Part shown: piece by piece, positions 43,311 through 52,800 of the stretch
Position numbering within the stretch: position 1 is the first letter of the stretch
Layout of the letters: every line of letters begins with the position of its first letter
Assembly: GCA_963812945.1 (NCBI GenBank)
Contig: CAWEXD010000004.1
Location: forward strand, 62,001-126,000
Direction of reading: 5' to 3'
Length of the DNA stretch: 64,000 bases
Source of the DNA: DASRDR01 sp963812945 [NCBI: uncultured Candidatus Rokubacteria bacterium]
Lineage (GTDB): Bacteria > Methylomirabilota > Methylomirabilia > Rokubacteriales
The notes under the pieces: model-generated
What the model was told of the DNA's origin: nothing
Database searches by the model: none
The model's input: only the letters and a program-made list of their open reading frames with translations
Made by a program: the position numbers and the translations under genes

Positions 43311-43366
43311 CGCACTTGAGGTCGGACGTGCTAGTGTCCGACATCGGGATGCCGGAAGCGGATGGC
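43307..43366 (+). pseudogene. Remnant of a receiver domain
   Basis: Read in the frame starting at 43307, this stretch encodes SDVLVSDIGMPEADG, the acceptor-Asp segment of a receiver domain. The frame differs from the kinase and has no start, and the rest of the domain is missing. It lies between the kinase stop and the REC-MBL gene. The inverted repeat GTCGGAC/GTCCGAC (43321-43342) comes from this same code. Confidence 0.6.
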
Positions 43367-43473
43367 GACCGCCCGATCCCGGCGTGTGCGGACCTGGGGC
43401 CCGACCGTCGTGGTCTGGTCTCGAGGGCCCACGTGGTGGCCTGCGTGACGGCGGTCGGCCGGCCGGGGTCAGC

Positions 43474-44766
<1,293 letters not shown>

Positions 44767-44775
44767 CCGGAAACA

Positions 44776-44820
44776 GCCTCGCCGTCCGGCTCTTCAACCG
44801 AAGAGGCCGGACGGCGAGGC
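44776..44820. terminator. Bidirectional hairpin terminator
   Basis: A 19-bp stem with one bulge: GCCTCGCCGTCCGG... (44776-44794) against ...CCGGACGGCGAGGC (44801-44820), loop CAACCG. It separates the convergent genes ending at 44766 and 44842. Confidence 0.65.
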
Positions 44821-44841
44821 TCCCCAATCCGCGGCAGGCGC

Positions 44842-45228
44842 TCAGATGCTCGTGCGCGACGTCGCGGGGACCGGCGGCGCCGGACTGACCGTCTCGGCGC
44901 GATCCTCGTCCTCGTCCGTGACGTCCGGATCCTGATCCCGGTCGAGCTCGGCTGCATCGTCGGGCGCCTCGTTGGTCGCGAGGATCTGCACCGCGACCTC
45001 GTTTCCCGACACCTGCGCGTCACGGAGCTCGAACCACTCGAAGCCCATGGCGGCCGCGCCGCGCACGGCCTGGTCGATGGCCGCCTTCACCGCGGCCTTG
45101 ACCGACTCCTCGGAGCGGTCCGCCAGAGGCGCCGTGGTTTCGATGAGCGCCGCGCCCGCGGCGGCCGAGGGCGGACCGGAGCAGACCAGCAGTGCAAGCG
45201 CGAGCATGGCGAGGAGCGTGCGCGTCAT
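44842..45228 (-). CDS. Exported protein with acidic tail
   Basis: A 128-residue protein: signal peptide (1-24, ending SAAAGA), a helical middle (EESVKAAVKAAIDQAV) with a small conserved-looking domain ending FELRDAQVSGNEVAVQILA, then a tail rich in Asp/Glu (95-112) and Pro/Ser. I do not recognise the family. The ATG at 45228 is preceded by AGGGAAAGG. It has its own sigma-54 promoter and upstream palindrome. Confidence 0.7.
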   Translation of the reverse strand: MTRTLLAMLALALLVCSGPPSAAAGAALIETTAPLADRSEESVKAAVKAAIDQAVRGAAAMGFEWFELRDAQVSGNEVAVQILATNEAPDDAAELDRDQDPDVTDEDEDRAETVSPAPPVPATSRTSI

Positions 45229-45280
45229 GGTCGGTCCGCCTTTCCCTGCGAGCCATCGGTGCGTCATGCCGAGACACGAG

Positions 45281-45296
45281 TGCGAGTGTCGTGCCA
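45281..45296 (-). promoter_or_regulatory. Sigma-54 promoter of the acidic-tail gene
   Basis: Minus strand: TGGCACG-ACAC-TCGCA, a perfect -24 box and one change in -12. Start near 45270, leader about 41 nt. Confidence 0.65.
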
Positions 45297-45362
45297 GCCA
45301 CTCACACGCGCACGGACGGGCATGCGCGTGAGAAAGGGGCCGAATCGACCAGCCGCGGCCCG

Positions 45363-47048
45363 TCACGCGCCCGGCGACGCCTGCGGCTGTCGCCGGCGCG
45401 ACAGGGTGTCGCGCTCCGGCTCACGCGGCGGCGGGGCCGCCGACTGGTAGCGAGCGAACACGTCGTAGAGCTGGATCGGGTGATCGATCTCGGCCGGGAG
45501 GGGCGCGTCCGACCGTGCCAGGACGAACGTGCGAAGCTCCTCGGGTGACGGGCCCGCATGGCAGCCGACCTCGTCGATGTAGGACACGTGCCCCTCGGGT
45601 GCGTCGATGCCATAGACGACGAGGTCGCCGGCGCTCGGCATGGCCATCAGCGCGGTGAGGTCCCGCGTGACGCTCAGGCGGTCCTCTCGCTCCGCGAAGG
45701 GACCGCCCTCGAAGTCGGCCAGGCGATGAGACTGGCCGCGCCAGAAGCAGACGGGGCCGGCCGCCGCGCGCGCGAGAACGACGCCGACACCGGCGCTCTT
45801 CGAGAGGGCCGCGGCGAGCCCGGGCCATCGGGCCTCGATGGCCTCCAGGAGCACGGGCTCGGGGGTGTCCACAAAGTACACGAACGCGTTCGGTCCGGCC
45901 GAGACCACCCGGATCCCGTCCCGCTCGAACGACTCGCGGTCATCGAGGTACGGGTCGAACCCGAGCTCGTGCCTGACGGCGTCGTCCGGCGGCGGCCCTT
46001 CCGTCGGAGCCTCGGCGGAGGCCGCCGCCGGGCGCCCGGCCGGGGAGCTTCCCGGAAGCAGATCGAAGAATGCGCGCTCGAACCGCTGCCCTCCAGCCAT
46101 CACGGAATAGGGGATGCTCGACGCTTGCCCGTGGTCCGCGAGGACGTAGAGATCGTAGCGGTACTCGGGCACGCGCCGGAGGACGCGCCCGATCTGACGG
46201 ATCGACCGGTCGATCCCGCGCAAGGCCGCGATCGCCTGGCGAGTCCGGGGGCCGGCGGTGTGAGCGGTCTCGTCGTAGTCCAGGTAGTTGACGTAGATCG
46301 CCGGCACCCCGTCGTAAGCGTCGCGGGCAACGGCCAGCGTGAACCACTCGCGTGTCCAGACCGAGATGGCGATTCGCTTCTTGGCCACCTTCCACGTCAG
46401 AGCCCGCTGGCTCGGGTGCCGGGCCATGCGGGCCAGGGCCCGGATGAGCTCCCGGCCGGTGAGCACGACACCTCTCGCCGCGACCCACGCGACCACCACG
46501 AACGCCGAGAGCGTCCGGACCACCCCGGGCGTCCGCGGTCGCGTGAGCCGGGCGAAGCTGAAGAGGTCGTGGATGGCGCCCCCGGTGAACACGCATCCGT
46601 AGACGCTGCCATCCCGCAGGATGCCCGCCCGATCCGCGGCTTGCTCCGCCTCCACGAATGCAGCGTGTCCCGCACGAGGAAAGTGGATGTCCGTGCGTCG
46701 CCGCTTGTCGTGGTAGTGGAACCCGGGAATGTCCGGCTGGACCCCGTACATGGCGGCCATCTGGAAGGCCGGGGTGGACGTGGGAATGCCTACCGTCATG
46801 GGCGTCAGCCGGTATCCGCCGCGATCCAGGAGGCGCCGGACATGCGGCATCTCCCCGGAGGAGAGCGCCTGCTCGAAGACGGTGCGCGAGAGCCCGTCGA
46901 TCTGGACGATCAGGAGACGCCGCCGCCCGGCCGCGGGCGGGACGCCAAGCCGGAATCGCCGGACGATCCGGTCGATCGCCCGCTGGGCGTGGAGAAACAG
47001 GTCGGCGACGGTCATCGGCGCTGGCCCGGCGGGCTGTTCATCGCTCAC
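45363..47048 (-). CDS. Alkaline phosphatase-superfamily (type I phosphodiesterase) protein
   Basis: A 561-residue metalloenzyme of the nucleotide pyrophosphatase/phosphodiesterase superfamily. The metal/nucleophile segment is LLIVQIDGLSRTVFEQ, with GIPTSTPAFQ for the nucleophile Thr/Ser region, and LADHGQASS near residue 300 for the second metal site. Start GTG at 47048 overlaps the PBP gene by 11 nt; an ATG at 47015 is an alternative. It is downstream of PBP1b in the same operon, which suggests an envelope role. Confidence 0.8.
   Translation of the reverse strand: MSDEQPAGPAPMTVADLFLHAQRAIDRIVRRFRLGVPPAAGRRRLLIVQIDGLSRTVFEQALSSGEMPHVRRLLDRGGYRLTPMTVGIPTSTPAFQMAAMYGVQPDIPGFHYHDKRRRTDIHFPRAGHAAFVEAEQAADRAGILRDGSVYGCVFTGGAIHDLFSFARLTRPRTPGVVRTLSAFVVVAWVAARGVVLTGRELIRALARMARHPSQRALTWKVAKKRIAISVWTREWFTLAVARDAYDGVPAIYVNYLDYDETAHTAGPRTRQAIAALRGIDRSIRQIGRVLRRVPEYRYDLYVLADHGQASSIPYSVMAGGQRFERAFFDLLPGSSPAGRPAAASAEAPTEGPPPDDAVRHELGFDPYLDDRESFERDGIRVVSAGPNAFVYFVDTPEPVLLEAIEARWPGLAAALSKSAGVGVVLARAAAGPVCFWRGQSHRLADFEGGPFAEREDRLSVTRDLTALMAMPSAGDLVVYGIDAPEGHVSYIDEVGCHAGPSPEELRTFVLARSDAPLPAEIDHPIQLYDVFARYQSAAPPPREPERDTLSRRRQPQASPGA
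45388..45403. promoter_or_regulatory. Upstream palindrome TGWCG-N6-CGACA (site 4)
   Basis: TGTCG-CCGGCG-CGACA, with a third half-site TGTCG 3 bp to its right (45407-45411). It lies inside the last codons of the phosphatase gene but about 126 bp upstream of the predicted start for the gene at 44842-45228. Confidence 0.55.
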
Positions 47049-49386
47049 CCGGCGCCGCCGTCATCGGCGGCCGGTCGCCGGGGACCCAGATCGACGCGAC
47101 GGGGTGCGCCACGGGGCCACAGGGCTCGGCAAGCTCGGTCGAGGGCAAGAAGGCGTCCGGGATCGAATTGCCGCAGACGTGGCGGACGGCAACGGTCGGT
47201 GGCACGGTGAACTCGCCCGGCTCCTCGAGGAGCGCGGCCGCCCGCATGAAGTCGGCCCAGATCGGCAATGCTCCCTGGCCGCCCGACAGGCCGAGCGGTG
47301 CACCGTCGTCGAATCCGACCCAGACCACCGTCACCAGGCGAGGCGAGTAGCCGGCGAACCACGCATCGCGCGTGTCGTTCGTGGTACCGGTCTTCCCCGC
47401 GAGGGCGCCACCGAGACCGAGGGCCCGGACCGCGGCGCCCGTACCACGGTCCACGACCCCGCGCAGCAGGTGCGTGACGACATACGCTTCCTCGGGCAGG
47501 AGACGGGGCACTCCGCGCGGGACCGGAGAGATCCCTTCGCGTCCTTCGACTGCGCGCACGGCGTGGGGTCCCACGAGCGCGCCCCCGTTCGCGAGCGTCG
47601 CGTACGCTGTGGCGAGCTCGAGTGGCGTCACTTCGAAGCTACCCAGGGCCAGGGCGGGCACCGGGCTGATGCGGCTCGTCAAGCCGACGTCGCGCGCCGT
47701 CCGGACCACATTGCCGAGGCCGACCGCCTGGGCGATCCGGACCGCCGCAACGTTGGACGACCGCTCGAGCGCCTGTCGCACGGTGATCAGTCCATCGAAC
47801 CGATCCTCGAAGTTGCGGGGGGCCCATACCCCCTGCGGGGTCTCGAGCTCGACGGGCAGATCCTCGACCACTGACGCGGGTGTCACCACGGGCGATTGCC
47901 CGGCCACCCCGCGCCGGAGGGCGGCCAGGAAGACGAAGGGCTTGAAGGCAGACCCTGGCTGCCGGCGGGCGTGAGTCACGCGGTTGAACGCGGAGAGCTC
48001 GTAGTCTCGACCTCCCACGAGGGCCAGGATCGCGCCCGTTACAGGGTCGAGCGCCACCACCGCGGCCTGGAGCCGCCCCCCGGACGGGGAGCGACGGAGG
48101 CCCCGGTGTGCGCTCTCCAGTCGGTCCAGCCCACGGGCCACGGCCACCTCCGCCGCCCGCTGGAGACCCGTATCGAGCGTCGTGTAGATCCGCGGACTCC
48201 CGGCCCCCAGGTCGGCGCCCGTCGCCCCGCGCACGTGGTCCAGGAAGTAGGGAGCTTGGGACGGCAGGGCCGTCCCCGCCCGCACGTGAACGCGCTCGGC
48301 GGCGGCCCCCGCGAGCGCCGCCCCGTCGATCATGCCGAGCTCGTGCATCCGGCGCAGGACCACGTCGCGCCGCCGCCGCGCGCGCTCCGGATGCTCCGCC
48401 GGCGAGTAGCGATTGGGCGCCCGGATCATGCCCGCCAGGAGCGCGCTCTCGGCGAGGGTGAGACGCCGCCCGTCTTTGCCCCAATAGCTCTGTGCCGCGG
48501 CCCCTACTCCGAGAATAGCGGCCCGGCCTCGCTGGCCGAGGTAGACGGTGTTGAGGTACGCCTCCAGGATCCGCTCCTTCGGATGGCGGCGCTCGAGCGC
48601 CAGCGCCAGGGCACCCTCCCGGACCTTCCGGATCCAGGTGCGCTCCGGGCCCAGGACCAGGTTTTTCACGAGCTGCTGCGTCAGCGTGCTGGCCCCCTGC
48701 GCGATCTCGCCGCGCGAGGTGTTCACGGCCAGGGCGCGGCCGATGGCCAGGAGATCGAGGCCTTCGTGATCGAAGAATCGGTGGTCCTCCGCCGCGAGGA
48801 CCGCTCCCGGAACGAAGTGCGACATCTCCGCGAGCGCCAGCGGTCGCCGTCGCTCGAATCCCGTCTCCCCGACTCCGACGAGGAGCTCGGGCTCGAGCTC
48901 GGCGCCGGGCATGTCCGCGCCGGTGACGTCCGCCACCCCGACGATCCGCGAGCTCTGCAGCTCCAGGCGAACGCGCATGGCGGGGCGGGCGACGTCCTCG
49001 CGAGCCCGGAGGTGGATCTCCCATCGCTCACGGGTCCGGCGGAACTCGCCGGGCTGCGCGGGGGCCGTGGAGACCTCCCGATAACGGAGCCGATCGAGAC
49101 TCTCCCCGACGGCCCCGATCGCGACACCCGGCCGAAGACGCTGGCCGGCGGCGAACACCAAAGGTGTCTCCTGGACGGCGTCGAGGTCGAGGCGGGCGGC
49201 GGTCACCTCCGCCCACCCGGCCAGGGCCGTCATCGTCGCCACCACGCCGGCCAGGACCGAGACGGCCGCGACTCGAACGGAGCGGGGCGCCCGGTGCCAT
49301 GCGTCCCGTCCCGCCCCGCCGACTCGAGCGAGAGCGCGACGGGCGCTGTTCCAGCTTCCGCTCGGACGGGATCCGGGCCGCCTCAT
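47038..49386 (-). CDS. Penicillin-binding protein 1b-type, bifunctional
   Basis: A 782-residue peptidoglycan synthase with one membrane anchor (about 38-60), a UB2H-like region (about 70-160), a transglycosylase domain with catalytic Glu200 in AEDHRFFDHEG and a transpeptidase with Ser479-A-F-Lys482, SSN (543-545) and KTGTT (665-669). It polymerises and cross-links glycan strands in the periplasm. The start is the ATG at 49386. It follows the 25-codon peptide by 24 nt and shares its sigma-54 promoter. Confidence 0.92.
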   Translation of the reverse strand: MRRPGSRPSGSWNSARRALARVGGAGRDAWHRAPRSVRVAAVSVLAGVVATMTALAGWAEVTAARLDLDAVQETPLVFAAGQRLRPGVAIGAVGESLDRLRYREVSTAPAQPGEFRRTRERWEIHLRAREDVARPAMRVRLELQSSRIVGVADVTGADMPGAELEPELLVGVGETGFERRRPLALAEMSHFVPGAVLAAEDHRFFDHEGLDLLAIGRALAVNTSRGEIAQGASTLTQQLVKNLVLGPERTWIRKVREGALALALERRHPKERILEAYLNTVYLGQRGRAAILGVGAAAQSYWGKDGRRLTLAESALLAGMIRAPNRYSPAEHPERARRRRDVVLRRMHELGMIDGAALAGAAAERVHVRAGTALPSQAPYFLDHVRGATGADLGAGSPRIYTTLDTGLQRAAEVAVARGLDRLESAHRGLRRSPSGGRLQAAVVALDPVTGAILALVGGRDYELSAFNRVTHARRQPGSAFKPFVFLAALRRGVAGQSPVVTPASVVEDLPVELETPQGVWAPRNFEDRFDGLITVRQALERSSNVAAVRIAQAVGLGNVVRTARDVGLTSRISPVPALALGSFEVTPLELATAYATLANGGALVGPHAVRAVEGREGISPVPRGVPRLLPEEAYVVTHLLRGVVDRGTGAAVRALGLGGALAGKTGTTNDTRDAWFAGYSPRLVTVVWVGFDDGAPLGLSGGQGALPIWADFMRAAALLEEPGEFTVPPTVAVRHVCGNSIPDAFLPSTELAEPCGPVAHPVASIWVPGDRPPMTAAPGER

Positions 49387-49410
49387 CGACGTCGCGTGGC
49401 CTGTGCCGGC

Positions 49411-49488
49411 CTACACGACGCCGAACAGCCAGAGAATGACAATCAGAAACACCGGGACGCCGAGCATGTAGAGAATCACGGGGCGCAT
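49411..49488 (-). CDS. 25-residue hydrophobic membrane peptide
   Basis: A 25-codon gene encoding one membrane segment with the core MLGVPVFLIVILWLFGVV, closely related to the 24-residue peptide at 35042-35116. AAGGAGGTG precedes the ATG at 49488, one of the strongest ribosome sites in the window. It is the first gene after the sigma-54 promoter at 49530-49545 and lies in front of PBP1b. Confidence 0.65.
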   Translation of the reverse strand: MRPVILYMLGVPVFLIVILWLFGVV

Positions 49489-49529
49489 GGCGTACACCTC
49501 CTTCTCGCGTGTCGCACTGCTGTGGTGAA

Positions 49530-49545
49530 GGCAATCTCTATGCCG
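49530..49545 (-). promoter_or_regulatory. Sigma-54 promoter of micropeptide/PBP1b operon
   Basis: Minus strand: CGGCATA-GAGA-TTGCC, with ten bases between GG and GC. Start near 49519, a 30-nt leader that contains the strong ribosome site. Confidence 0.6.
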
Positions 49546-49628
49546 GCCACAGCCGGTTGGCCGAAGCGTGTCGGCGATCGATGTAGCGATCGATGGAGAA
49601 GGAACCGGGCACGCCATGCGCGCCACGG

Positions 49629-49644
49629 TGTCGCGAGCGCGACA
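49629..49644. promoter_or_regulatory. Upstream palindrome TGWCG-N6-CGACA (site 5)
   Basis: TGTCG-CGAGCG-CGACA, a nearly perfect palindrome, placed between two divergent sigma-54 promoters, about 117 bp from one start and 129 bp from the other. Confidence 0.65.
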
Positions 49645-49738
49645 CCACGACGCTCGTGGCTCCTTGCGCTCCGGGCGCGCGCTCCGTGGACAGTTCCCGC
49701 GGGGAGGCTCCCGCGATCGAATCAAACCCACGGCGTGA

Positions 49739-49754
49739 CGGCACGGCTTTCGCA
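49739..49754 (+). promoter_or_regulatory. Sigma-54 promoter of the AI-2E family gene
   Basis: CGGCACG-GCTT-TCGCA, ten bases between GG and GC; one change in the -12 box. Start near 49765. Confidence 0.55.
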
Positions 49755-49864
49755 CCTCGCAGAGCGCGATGGTGGCTCTCCCAGGCGACGCCGAGAAGAA
49801 GGTTGACGCTCCCGAAAGGCGTCCGGCCTCCCCCGACCGCCACGGCCAATCACCGAACCAGCCG

Positions 49865-51628
49865 ATGCTCCGGGGTGTTCACCCCATCGCCCTCCTGGTC
49901 GGGGTGGTCACCTGGGTCGGGGCGCTCTATCTCGGGCGCGGCTTTCTCGCGCCGGTGGCGGTCGCCGGGCTCCTCACGTTCCTCCTGAACCCCATCGTCC
50001 GCCTCTTCGAGCGGCGCCTCCCTCGGGTCGCGGCCGTGATCCTGGTCGTGGTGCTGACCTTCTCGGTGCTGGGCGCGCTGGGCTGGATGCTCGCCGTGCA
50101 GGCCGCCAGCCTGGGCGGGGAGATCCCCGGGTACCGGGACAACCTCAAGCGGAAGATCGCCGACGTCCGGGGCGCGAGCCGCGGCAGCGTGATCGAGAAG
50201 GTGCAGACGGCGACGAAGGAGGTCGTCGAGGAGCTCCAGAAGGAGGGGAAGCCGGTCAAGCCGGCCGAGAAGCCGGTGCCCGTGGTGGTGCAGTCGCAGC
50301 CATCCTGGCAGCTCCCCGCCCTGCTGGAAATGCTCGGGAACGTGGGGCTCGTGCTCGTCCTCGTGGTCTTCATGCTGCTGGAGCGGCTGCAGCTGCGCGA
50401 TCGGCTGATCCGCGTCATCGGCTTCGGTCGGATGGCCACCACGACCAAGGCGATGGACGAGGCCGCGCAGCGGATCAGTCACTACCTCACGATGCAGACC
50501 GTCATCAACGGCTCGTTCGGACTCGGCGTGGCCCTGGGAACCCTGCTGATCGGCCTCCCCCACGCCTTCGTGTGGGGCTTCCTGGCCGCCGGGCTGCGCT
50601 TCATCCCGTACGTCGGCCCCTGGGCGGGCGCGCTCCTGGTCTCCCTGGCCGGGCTTGCCGTGTTCGACGGATGGCTCCAGCCCGTGCTGATCGCCGGGCT
50701 CTTCGTCGTGCTGGAGCTCTTCACCAACCTGGTGCTGGAGACGTACCTCTACAGTCAGAGCGCGGGTGTGTCCCAGGTGGCGCTGCTCCTGGCCGTCGCG
50801 TTCTGGACCTGGATCTGGGGGGCGATCGGGCTCGCCCTGGCGACGCCCCTCACCGTTTGCCTGGTGGTCCTCGCGAAGTACGTGCCGGACCTGGAGATCG
50901 TGTCGGTGCTCATGTCGGACGAGCCCGTCATGGGGCCGGGTCTGAGCTACTACCAGCGCCTGCTCGCCCGCGACGAGAACGAGGCGGCGGCGCTCGTCGA
51001 GGACTACGTCAAGTCACATCCGGGACAGGACGTCTACGACGAGGTCTTCGTGTCGGCCCTCAACCACGCGCAGCGGGACCATCGGCGGGGCCGGATCACC
51101 GACGCGGACCTGCGCTTCGTCGAGCAGACGACCCGGCACCTCGTCGAGGAGCTCGAGCTCCCGCGGCCCCCGGCGGAGTCGCCAGCCCGCCCGGCCTCTC
51201 TCGTCCTCGGCCTGCCCGCGCAGGAGGAAGCGGACGAGGTGGCCCTCTTGATGCTCAAGCAGCGCCTCGATCCGGGGCGTTTCGAGGTGGACGTCGCCTC
51301 CCCCGATCTCCTGGTCAGCGAGGCCATCACCCGCGTCGAGGACCGCGAGCCCGCCGCCGTCCTGATCGGCGCGCTGGCCGGCGCCGGGCACGCCGTGCAC
51401 CTCCGCTCCCTGTGCAAGCGATTGCGGGCGCGGTTCCCCGATCTTCCGATCGTGGTCGGGTGGTGGGGCGCGGATGGCGGCGGCGAGGCGGCCCGTGACG
51501 TGATGATGGCAGCGGGAGCCGACCGCATGACCGTGAGCCTTGCGGACGCGTGCGCCCAAATTCAGGAGCTGGCGCTGCTGCGGCGCTCGCCAATGCCCAC
51601 CGTCGCGCCGGCCCCTTCAACACTCTAG
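49865..51628 (+). CDS. AI-2E family permease with a C-terminal Rossmann-like domain
   Basis: A 587-residue inner-membrane protein. Residues 5-350 are a PerM/AI-2E exporter-type domain with about eight membrane segments (FLAPVAVAGLLTFLLNP, GLRFIPYVGPWAG, VLETYLYSQSAGVS). The C-terminal 200 residues are cytoplasmic, and the last 125 (LVLGLPAQEEADEVALLMLKQRL onward) look like a cobalamin-binding-type Rossmann fold without the DxHxxG cobalamin motif. The ATG at 49865 fits the family start; an ATG at 49769 adds 32 low-complexity residues and almost overlaps the predicted transcription start. Substrate unknown. Confidence 0.82.
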   Translation: MLRGVHPIALLVGVVTWVGALYLGRGFLAPVAVAGLLTFLLNPIVRLFERRLPRVAAVILVVVLTFSVLGALGWMLAVQAASLGGEIPGYRDNLKRKIADVRGASRGSVIEKVQTATKEVVEELQKEGKPVKPAEKPVPVVVQSQPSWQLPALLEMLGNVGLVLVLVVFMLLERLQLRDRLIRVIGFGRMATTTKAMDEAAQRISHYLTMQTVINGSFGLGVALGTLLIGLPHAFVWGFLAAGLRFIPYVGPWAGALLVSLAGLAVFDGWLQPVLIAGLFVVLELFTNLVLETYLYSQSAGVSQVALLLAVAFWTWIWGAIGLALATPLTVCLVVLAKYVPDLEIVSVLMSDEPVMGPGLSYYQRLLARDENEAAALVEDYVKSHPGQDVYDEVFVSALNHAQRDHRRGRITDADLRFVEQTTRHLVEELELPRPPAESPARPASLVLGLPAQEEADEVALLMLKQRLDPGRFEVDVASPDLLVSEAITRVEDREPAAVLIGALAGAGHAVHLRSLCKRLRARFPDLPIVVGWWGADGGGEAARDVMMAAGADRMTVSLADACAQIQELALLRRSPMPTVAPAPSTL

Positions 51629-51660
51629 GCTCCAGGGCCCCCCGGAGCGCGCCGTCACCG

Positions 51661-51676
51661 TGTCGTGTCAACGACA
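51661..51676. promoter_or_regulatory. Upstream palindrome TGWCG-N6-CGACA (site 6)
   Basis: TGTCG-TGTCAA-CGACA, with GTCACCG directly in front. About 156 bp upstream of the predicted csbD transcription start. Confidence 0.6.
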
Positions 51677-51797
51677 CCGTGGCCAGGTCGTGTGCGGTCG
51701 AACACCGTGAAGACGTCGAGACTCGCCGGCGACGACTGTCGCTCATGTGCAGGCAGGACCGACCGTTTCCCTTCGATTGCGATCCCGACGCCTCAGC

Positions 51798-51813
51798 GGG
51801 CAGCAGTGTTGCT
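51798..51813 (+). promoter_or_regulatory. Sigma-54 promoter of the CsbD/BON/DUF3309 operon
   Basis: GGGCAGC-AGTG-TTGCT, with ten bases between GG and GC. Start near 51824, leader about 60 nt. Confidence 0.55.
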
Positions 51814-51883
51814 ATCTCGTCTCTCGGCAGACACGCTCGCGCGGCTGCCGAACGACCCACGGGTCGCAACCAGGAGGATACGA

Positions 51884-52120
51884 ATGAACGCGGACATCAT
51901 GGACGGGAAGTGGAAGCAGATGCGCGGCCAGATGAGGGAGTGGTGGGGCAAGCTCACCGACGACGACTTCGACGTCATCGCGGGCAAGCGCGACAAGCTC
52001 ATCGGCAAGCTCCAGGAGAAGTACGGCTGGGCCAAGCACGATGCGGAGAACGAAGTGTCGCGCCGCTTCCGTGAGCTCGACGCGACCATCCAGGAGCCGT
52101 CCGGGACGTACACGCCCTAG
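51884..52120 (+). CDS. CsbD family stress protein
   Basis: A 78-residue hydrophilic helical protein of the CsbD type: MDGKWKQMRGQMREWWGKLTDDD at the start and GKRDKLIGKLQEKYGWAK in the middle. The family is a general stress protein in Bacillus and others, of unknown mechanism. ACCAGGAGG precedes the ATG at 51884. It is the first gene of a sigma-54 unit, followed after 48 nt by the BON lipoprotein. Confidence 0.85.
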   Translation: MNADIMDGKWKQMRGQMREWWGKLTDDDFDVIAGKRDKLIGKLQEKYGWAKHDAENEVSRRFRELDATIQEPSGTYTP

Positions 52121-52168
52121 GGAGGTCGTCCCAGGGCCTCTAACCGCTTGACAAGGGAGGTGACACAA

Positions 52169-52474
52169 ATGCGACACCTGTTCCGTTCGATGCTCGCGCT
52201 GACCCTGCTCATGGCGGTCACCGCGGGCTGCACCGCCATGACCGGCAAGTCGGCCGGGGACAACGTCGACGACGTCAAGATCACCACGGCCGTGAAGACC
52301 AAGCTCGCCGGCGAGAAACCGGCGACTCTCACGAAGGTCGACGTCGACACGAACAAGGGCACCGTCTACCTGACGGGCAACGTCGAGAACACGGCAATCA
52401 AGGCGCGGGCGACCGAGCTCGCCCAGTCTGTCTCCGGCGTCCGTGAGGTCGTCAACAACCTGAAGGTCCAGTAG
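52169..52474 (+). CDS. BON-domain lipoprotein
   Basis: A 101-residue protein with a lipoprotein signal (LMAVTAGC, lipidated Cys21) and a BON domain from about residue 35 to the end (VREVVNNLKVQ). It should be anchored to the outer or inner membrane and face the periplasm. The BON domain is closely similar to that of 36078-36776. AAGGGAGG precedes the ATG at 52169. Confidence 0.85.
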   Translation: MRHLFRSMLALTLLMAVTAGCTAMTGKSAGDNVDDVKITTAVKTKLAGEKPATLTKVDVDTNKGTVYLTGNVENTAIKARATELAQSVSGVREVVNNLKVQ

Positions 52475-52486
52475 TCGCGTCGAGAC

Positions 52487-52529
52487 GGGCTGTCCCGGTT
52501 CCCCGGTCTCCGGGGTGCCGGGACGGCCC
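52487..52529 (+). terminator. Hairpin between BON lipoprotein and DUF3309 gene
   Basis: GGGCTGTCCCGG (52487-52498) pairs with CCGGGACGGCCC (52518-52529) with one mispair, and CCCCGG/CCGGGG forms an inner stem. Partial terminator or processing hairpin. Confidence 0.5.
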
Positions 52530-52564
52530 AGTGCGAACCTTGGTCCACAGGGGAGGTGAAAGCG

Positions 52565-52717
52565 TTGACCACCCTACTGTTGATCCTGCTCATCCTGCTG
52601 ATCGTGGGGGCCCTGCCCGCGTGGCCGTACAGCGGCGGCTGGGGCTACTATCCGAGCGGCGGCTTGGGCCTGATCCTGCTGGTCGTCCTGGTCCTGTTCC
52701 TCAGCGGGCGCCTCTGA
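52565..52717 (+). CDS. DUF3309 small membrane protein
   Basis: A 50-residue protein with two membrane segments (4-17 and 35-48) around the DUF3309 core LPAWPYSGGWGYYPSGG. The family is short and of unknown role, common in soil bacteria. It begins at TTG 52565, with GGGGAGGTGAAAG directly before it. Third gene of the csbD unit. Confidence 0.75.
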   Translation: MTTLLLILLILLIVGALPAWPYSGGWGYYPSGGLGLILLVVLVLFLSGRL

Positions 52718-52740
52718 CGACGCGGCCTGCCGACGAAGAA

Positions 52741-52768
52741 ACGGCCCTGGAGGGACCTCCAGGGCCGT
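52741..52768 (-). terminator. Perfect hairpin terminator
   Basis: ACGGCCCTGGAG (52741-52752) and CTCCAGGGCCGT (52757-52768) form a 12-bp perfect stem with a GGAC loop. On the minus strand it is followed by TTTCTTCG, so it ends the minus-strand gene at 52801-53187; it can also serve the DUF3309 unit. Confidence 0.75.
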
Positions 52769-52800
52769 CGTCCGTTGTCCTGACGCCGTCCGTCCGCGGA

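Larger units (their letters stand above)
49489..49864. other. Divergent sigma-54 regulatory region
   Basis: A gap of 280-376 bp, depending on the AI-2E start chosen. It holds one palindrome (49629-49644) with a sigma-54 promoter on each side: 49530-49545 on the minus strand and 49739-49754 on the plus strand. I see no gene here. Confidence 0.55.

Noticed and set aside
43321-43342. Inverted repeat GTCGGAC/GTCCGAC as an operator.
   Set aside because: It falls in the coding remnant of a receiver domain, and the half-sites differ from the regulon palindrome.
45273-45290. Inverted repeat GACAC-N8-GTGTC, first read as another copy of the shared palindrome.
   Set aside because: Spacing and orientation differ. 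It is explained by the overlapping sigma-54 promoter at 45281-45296.
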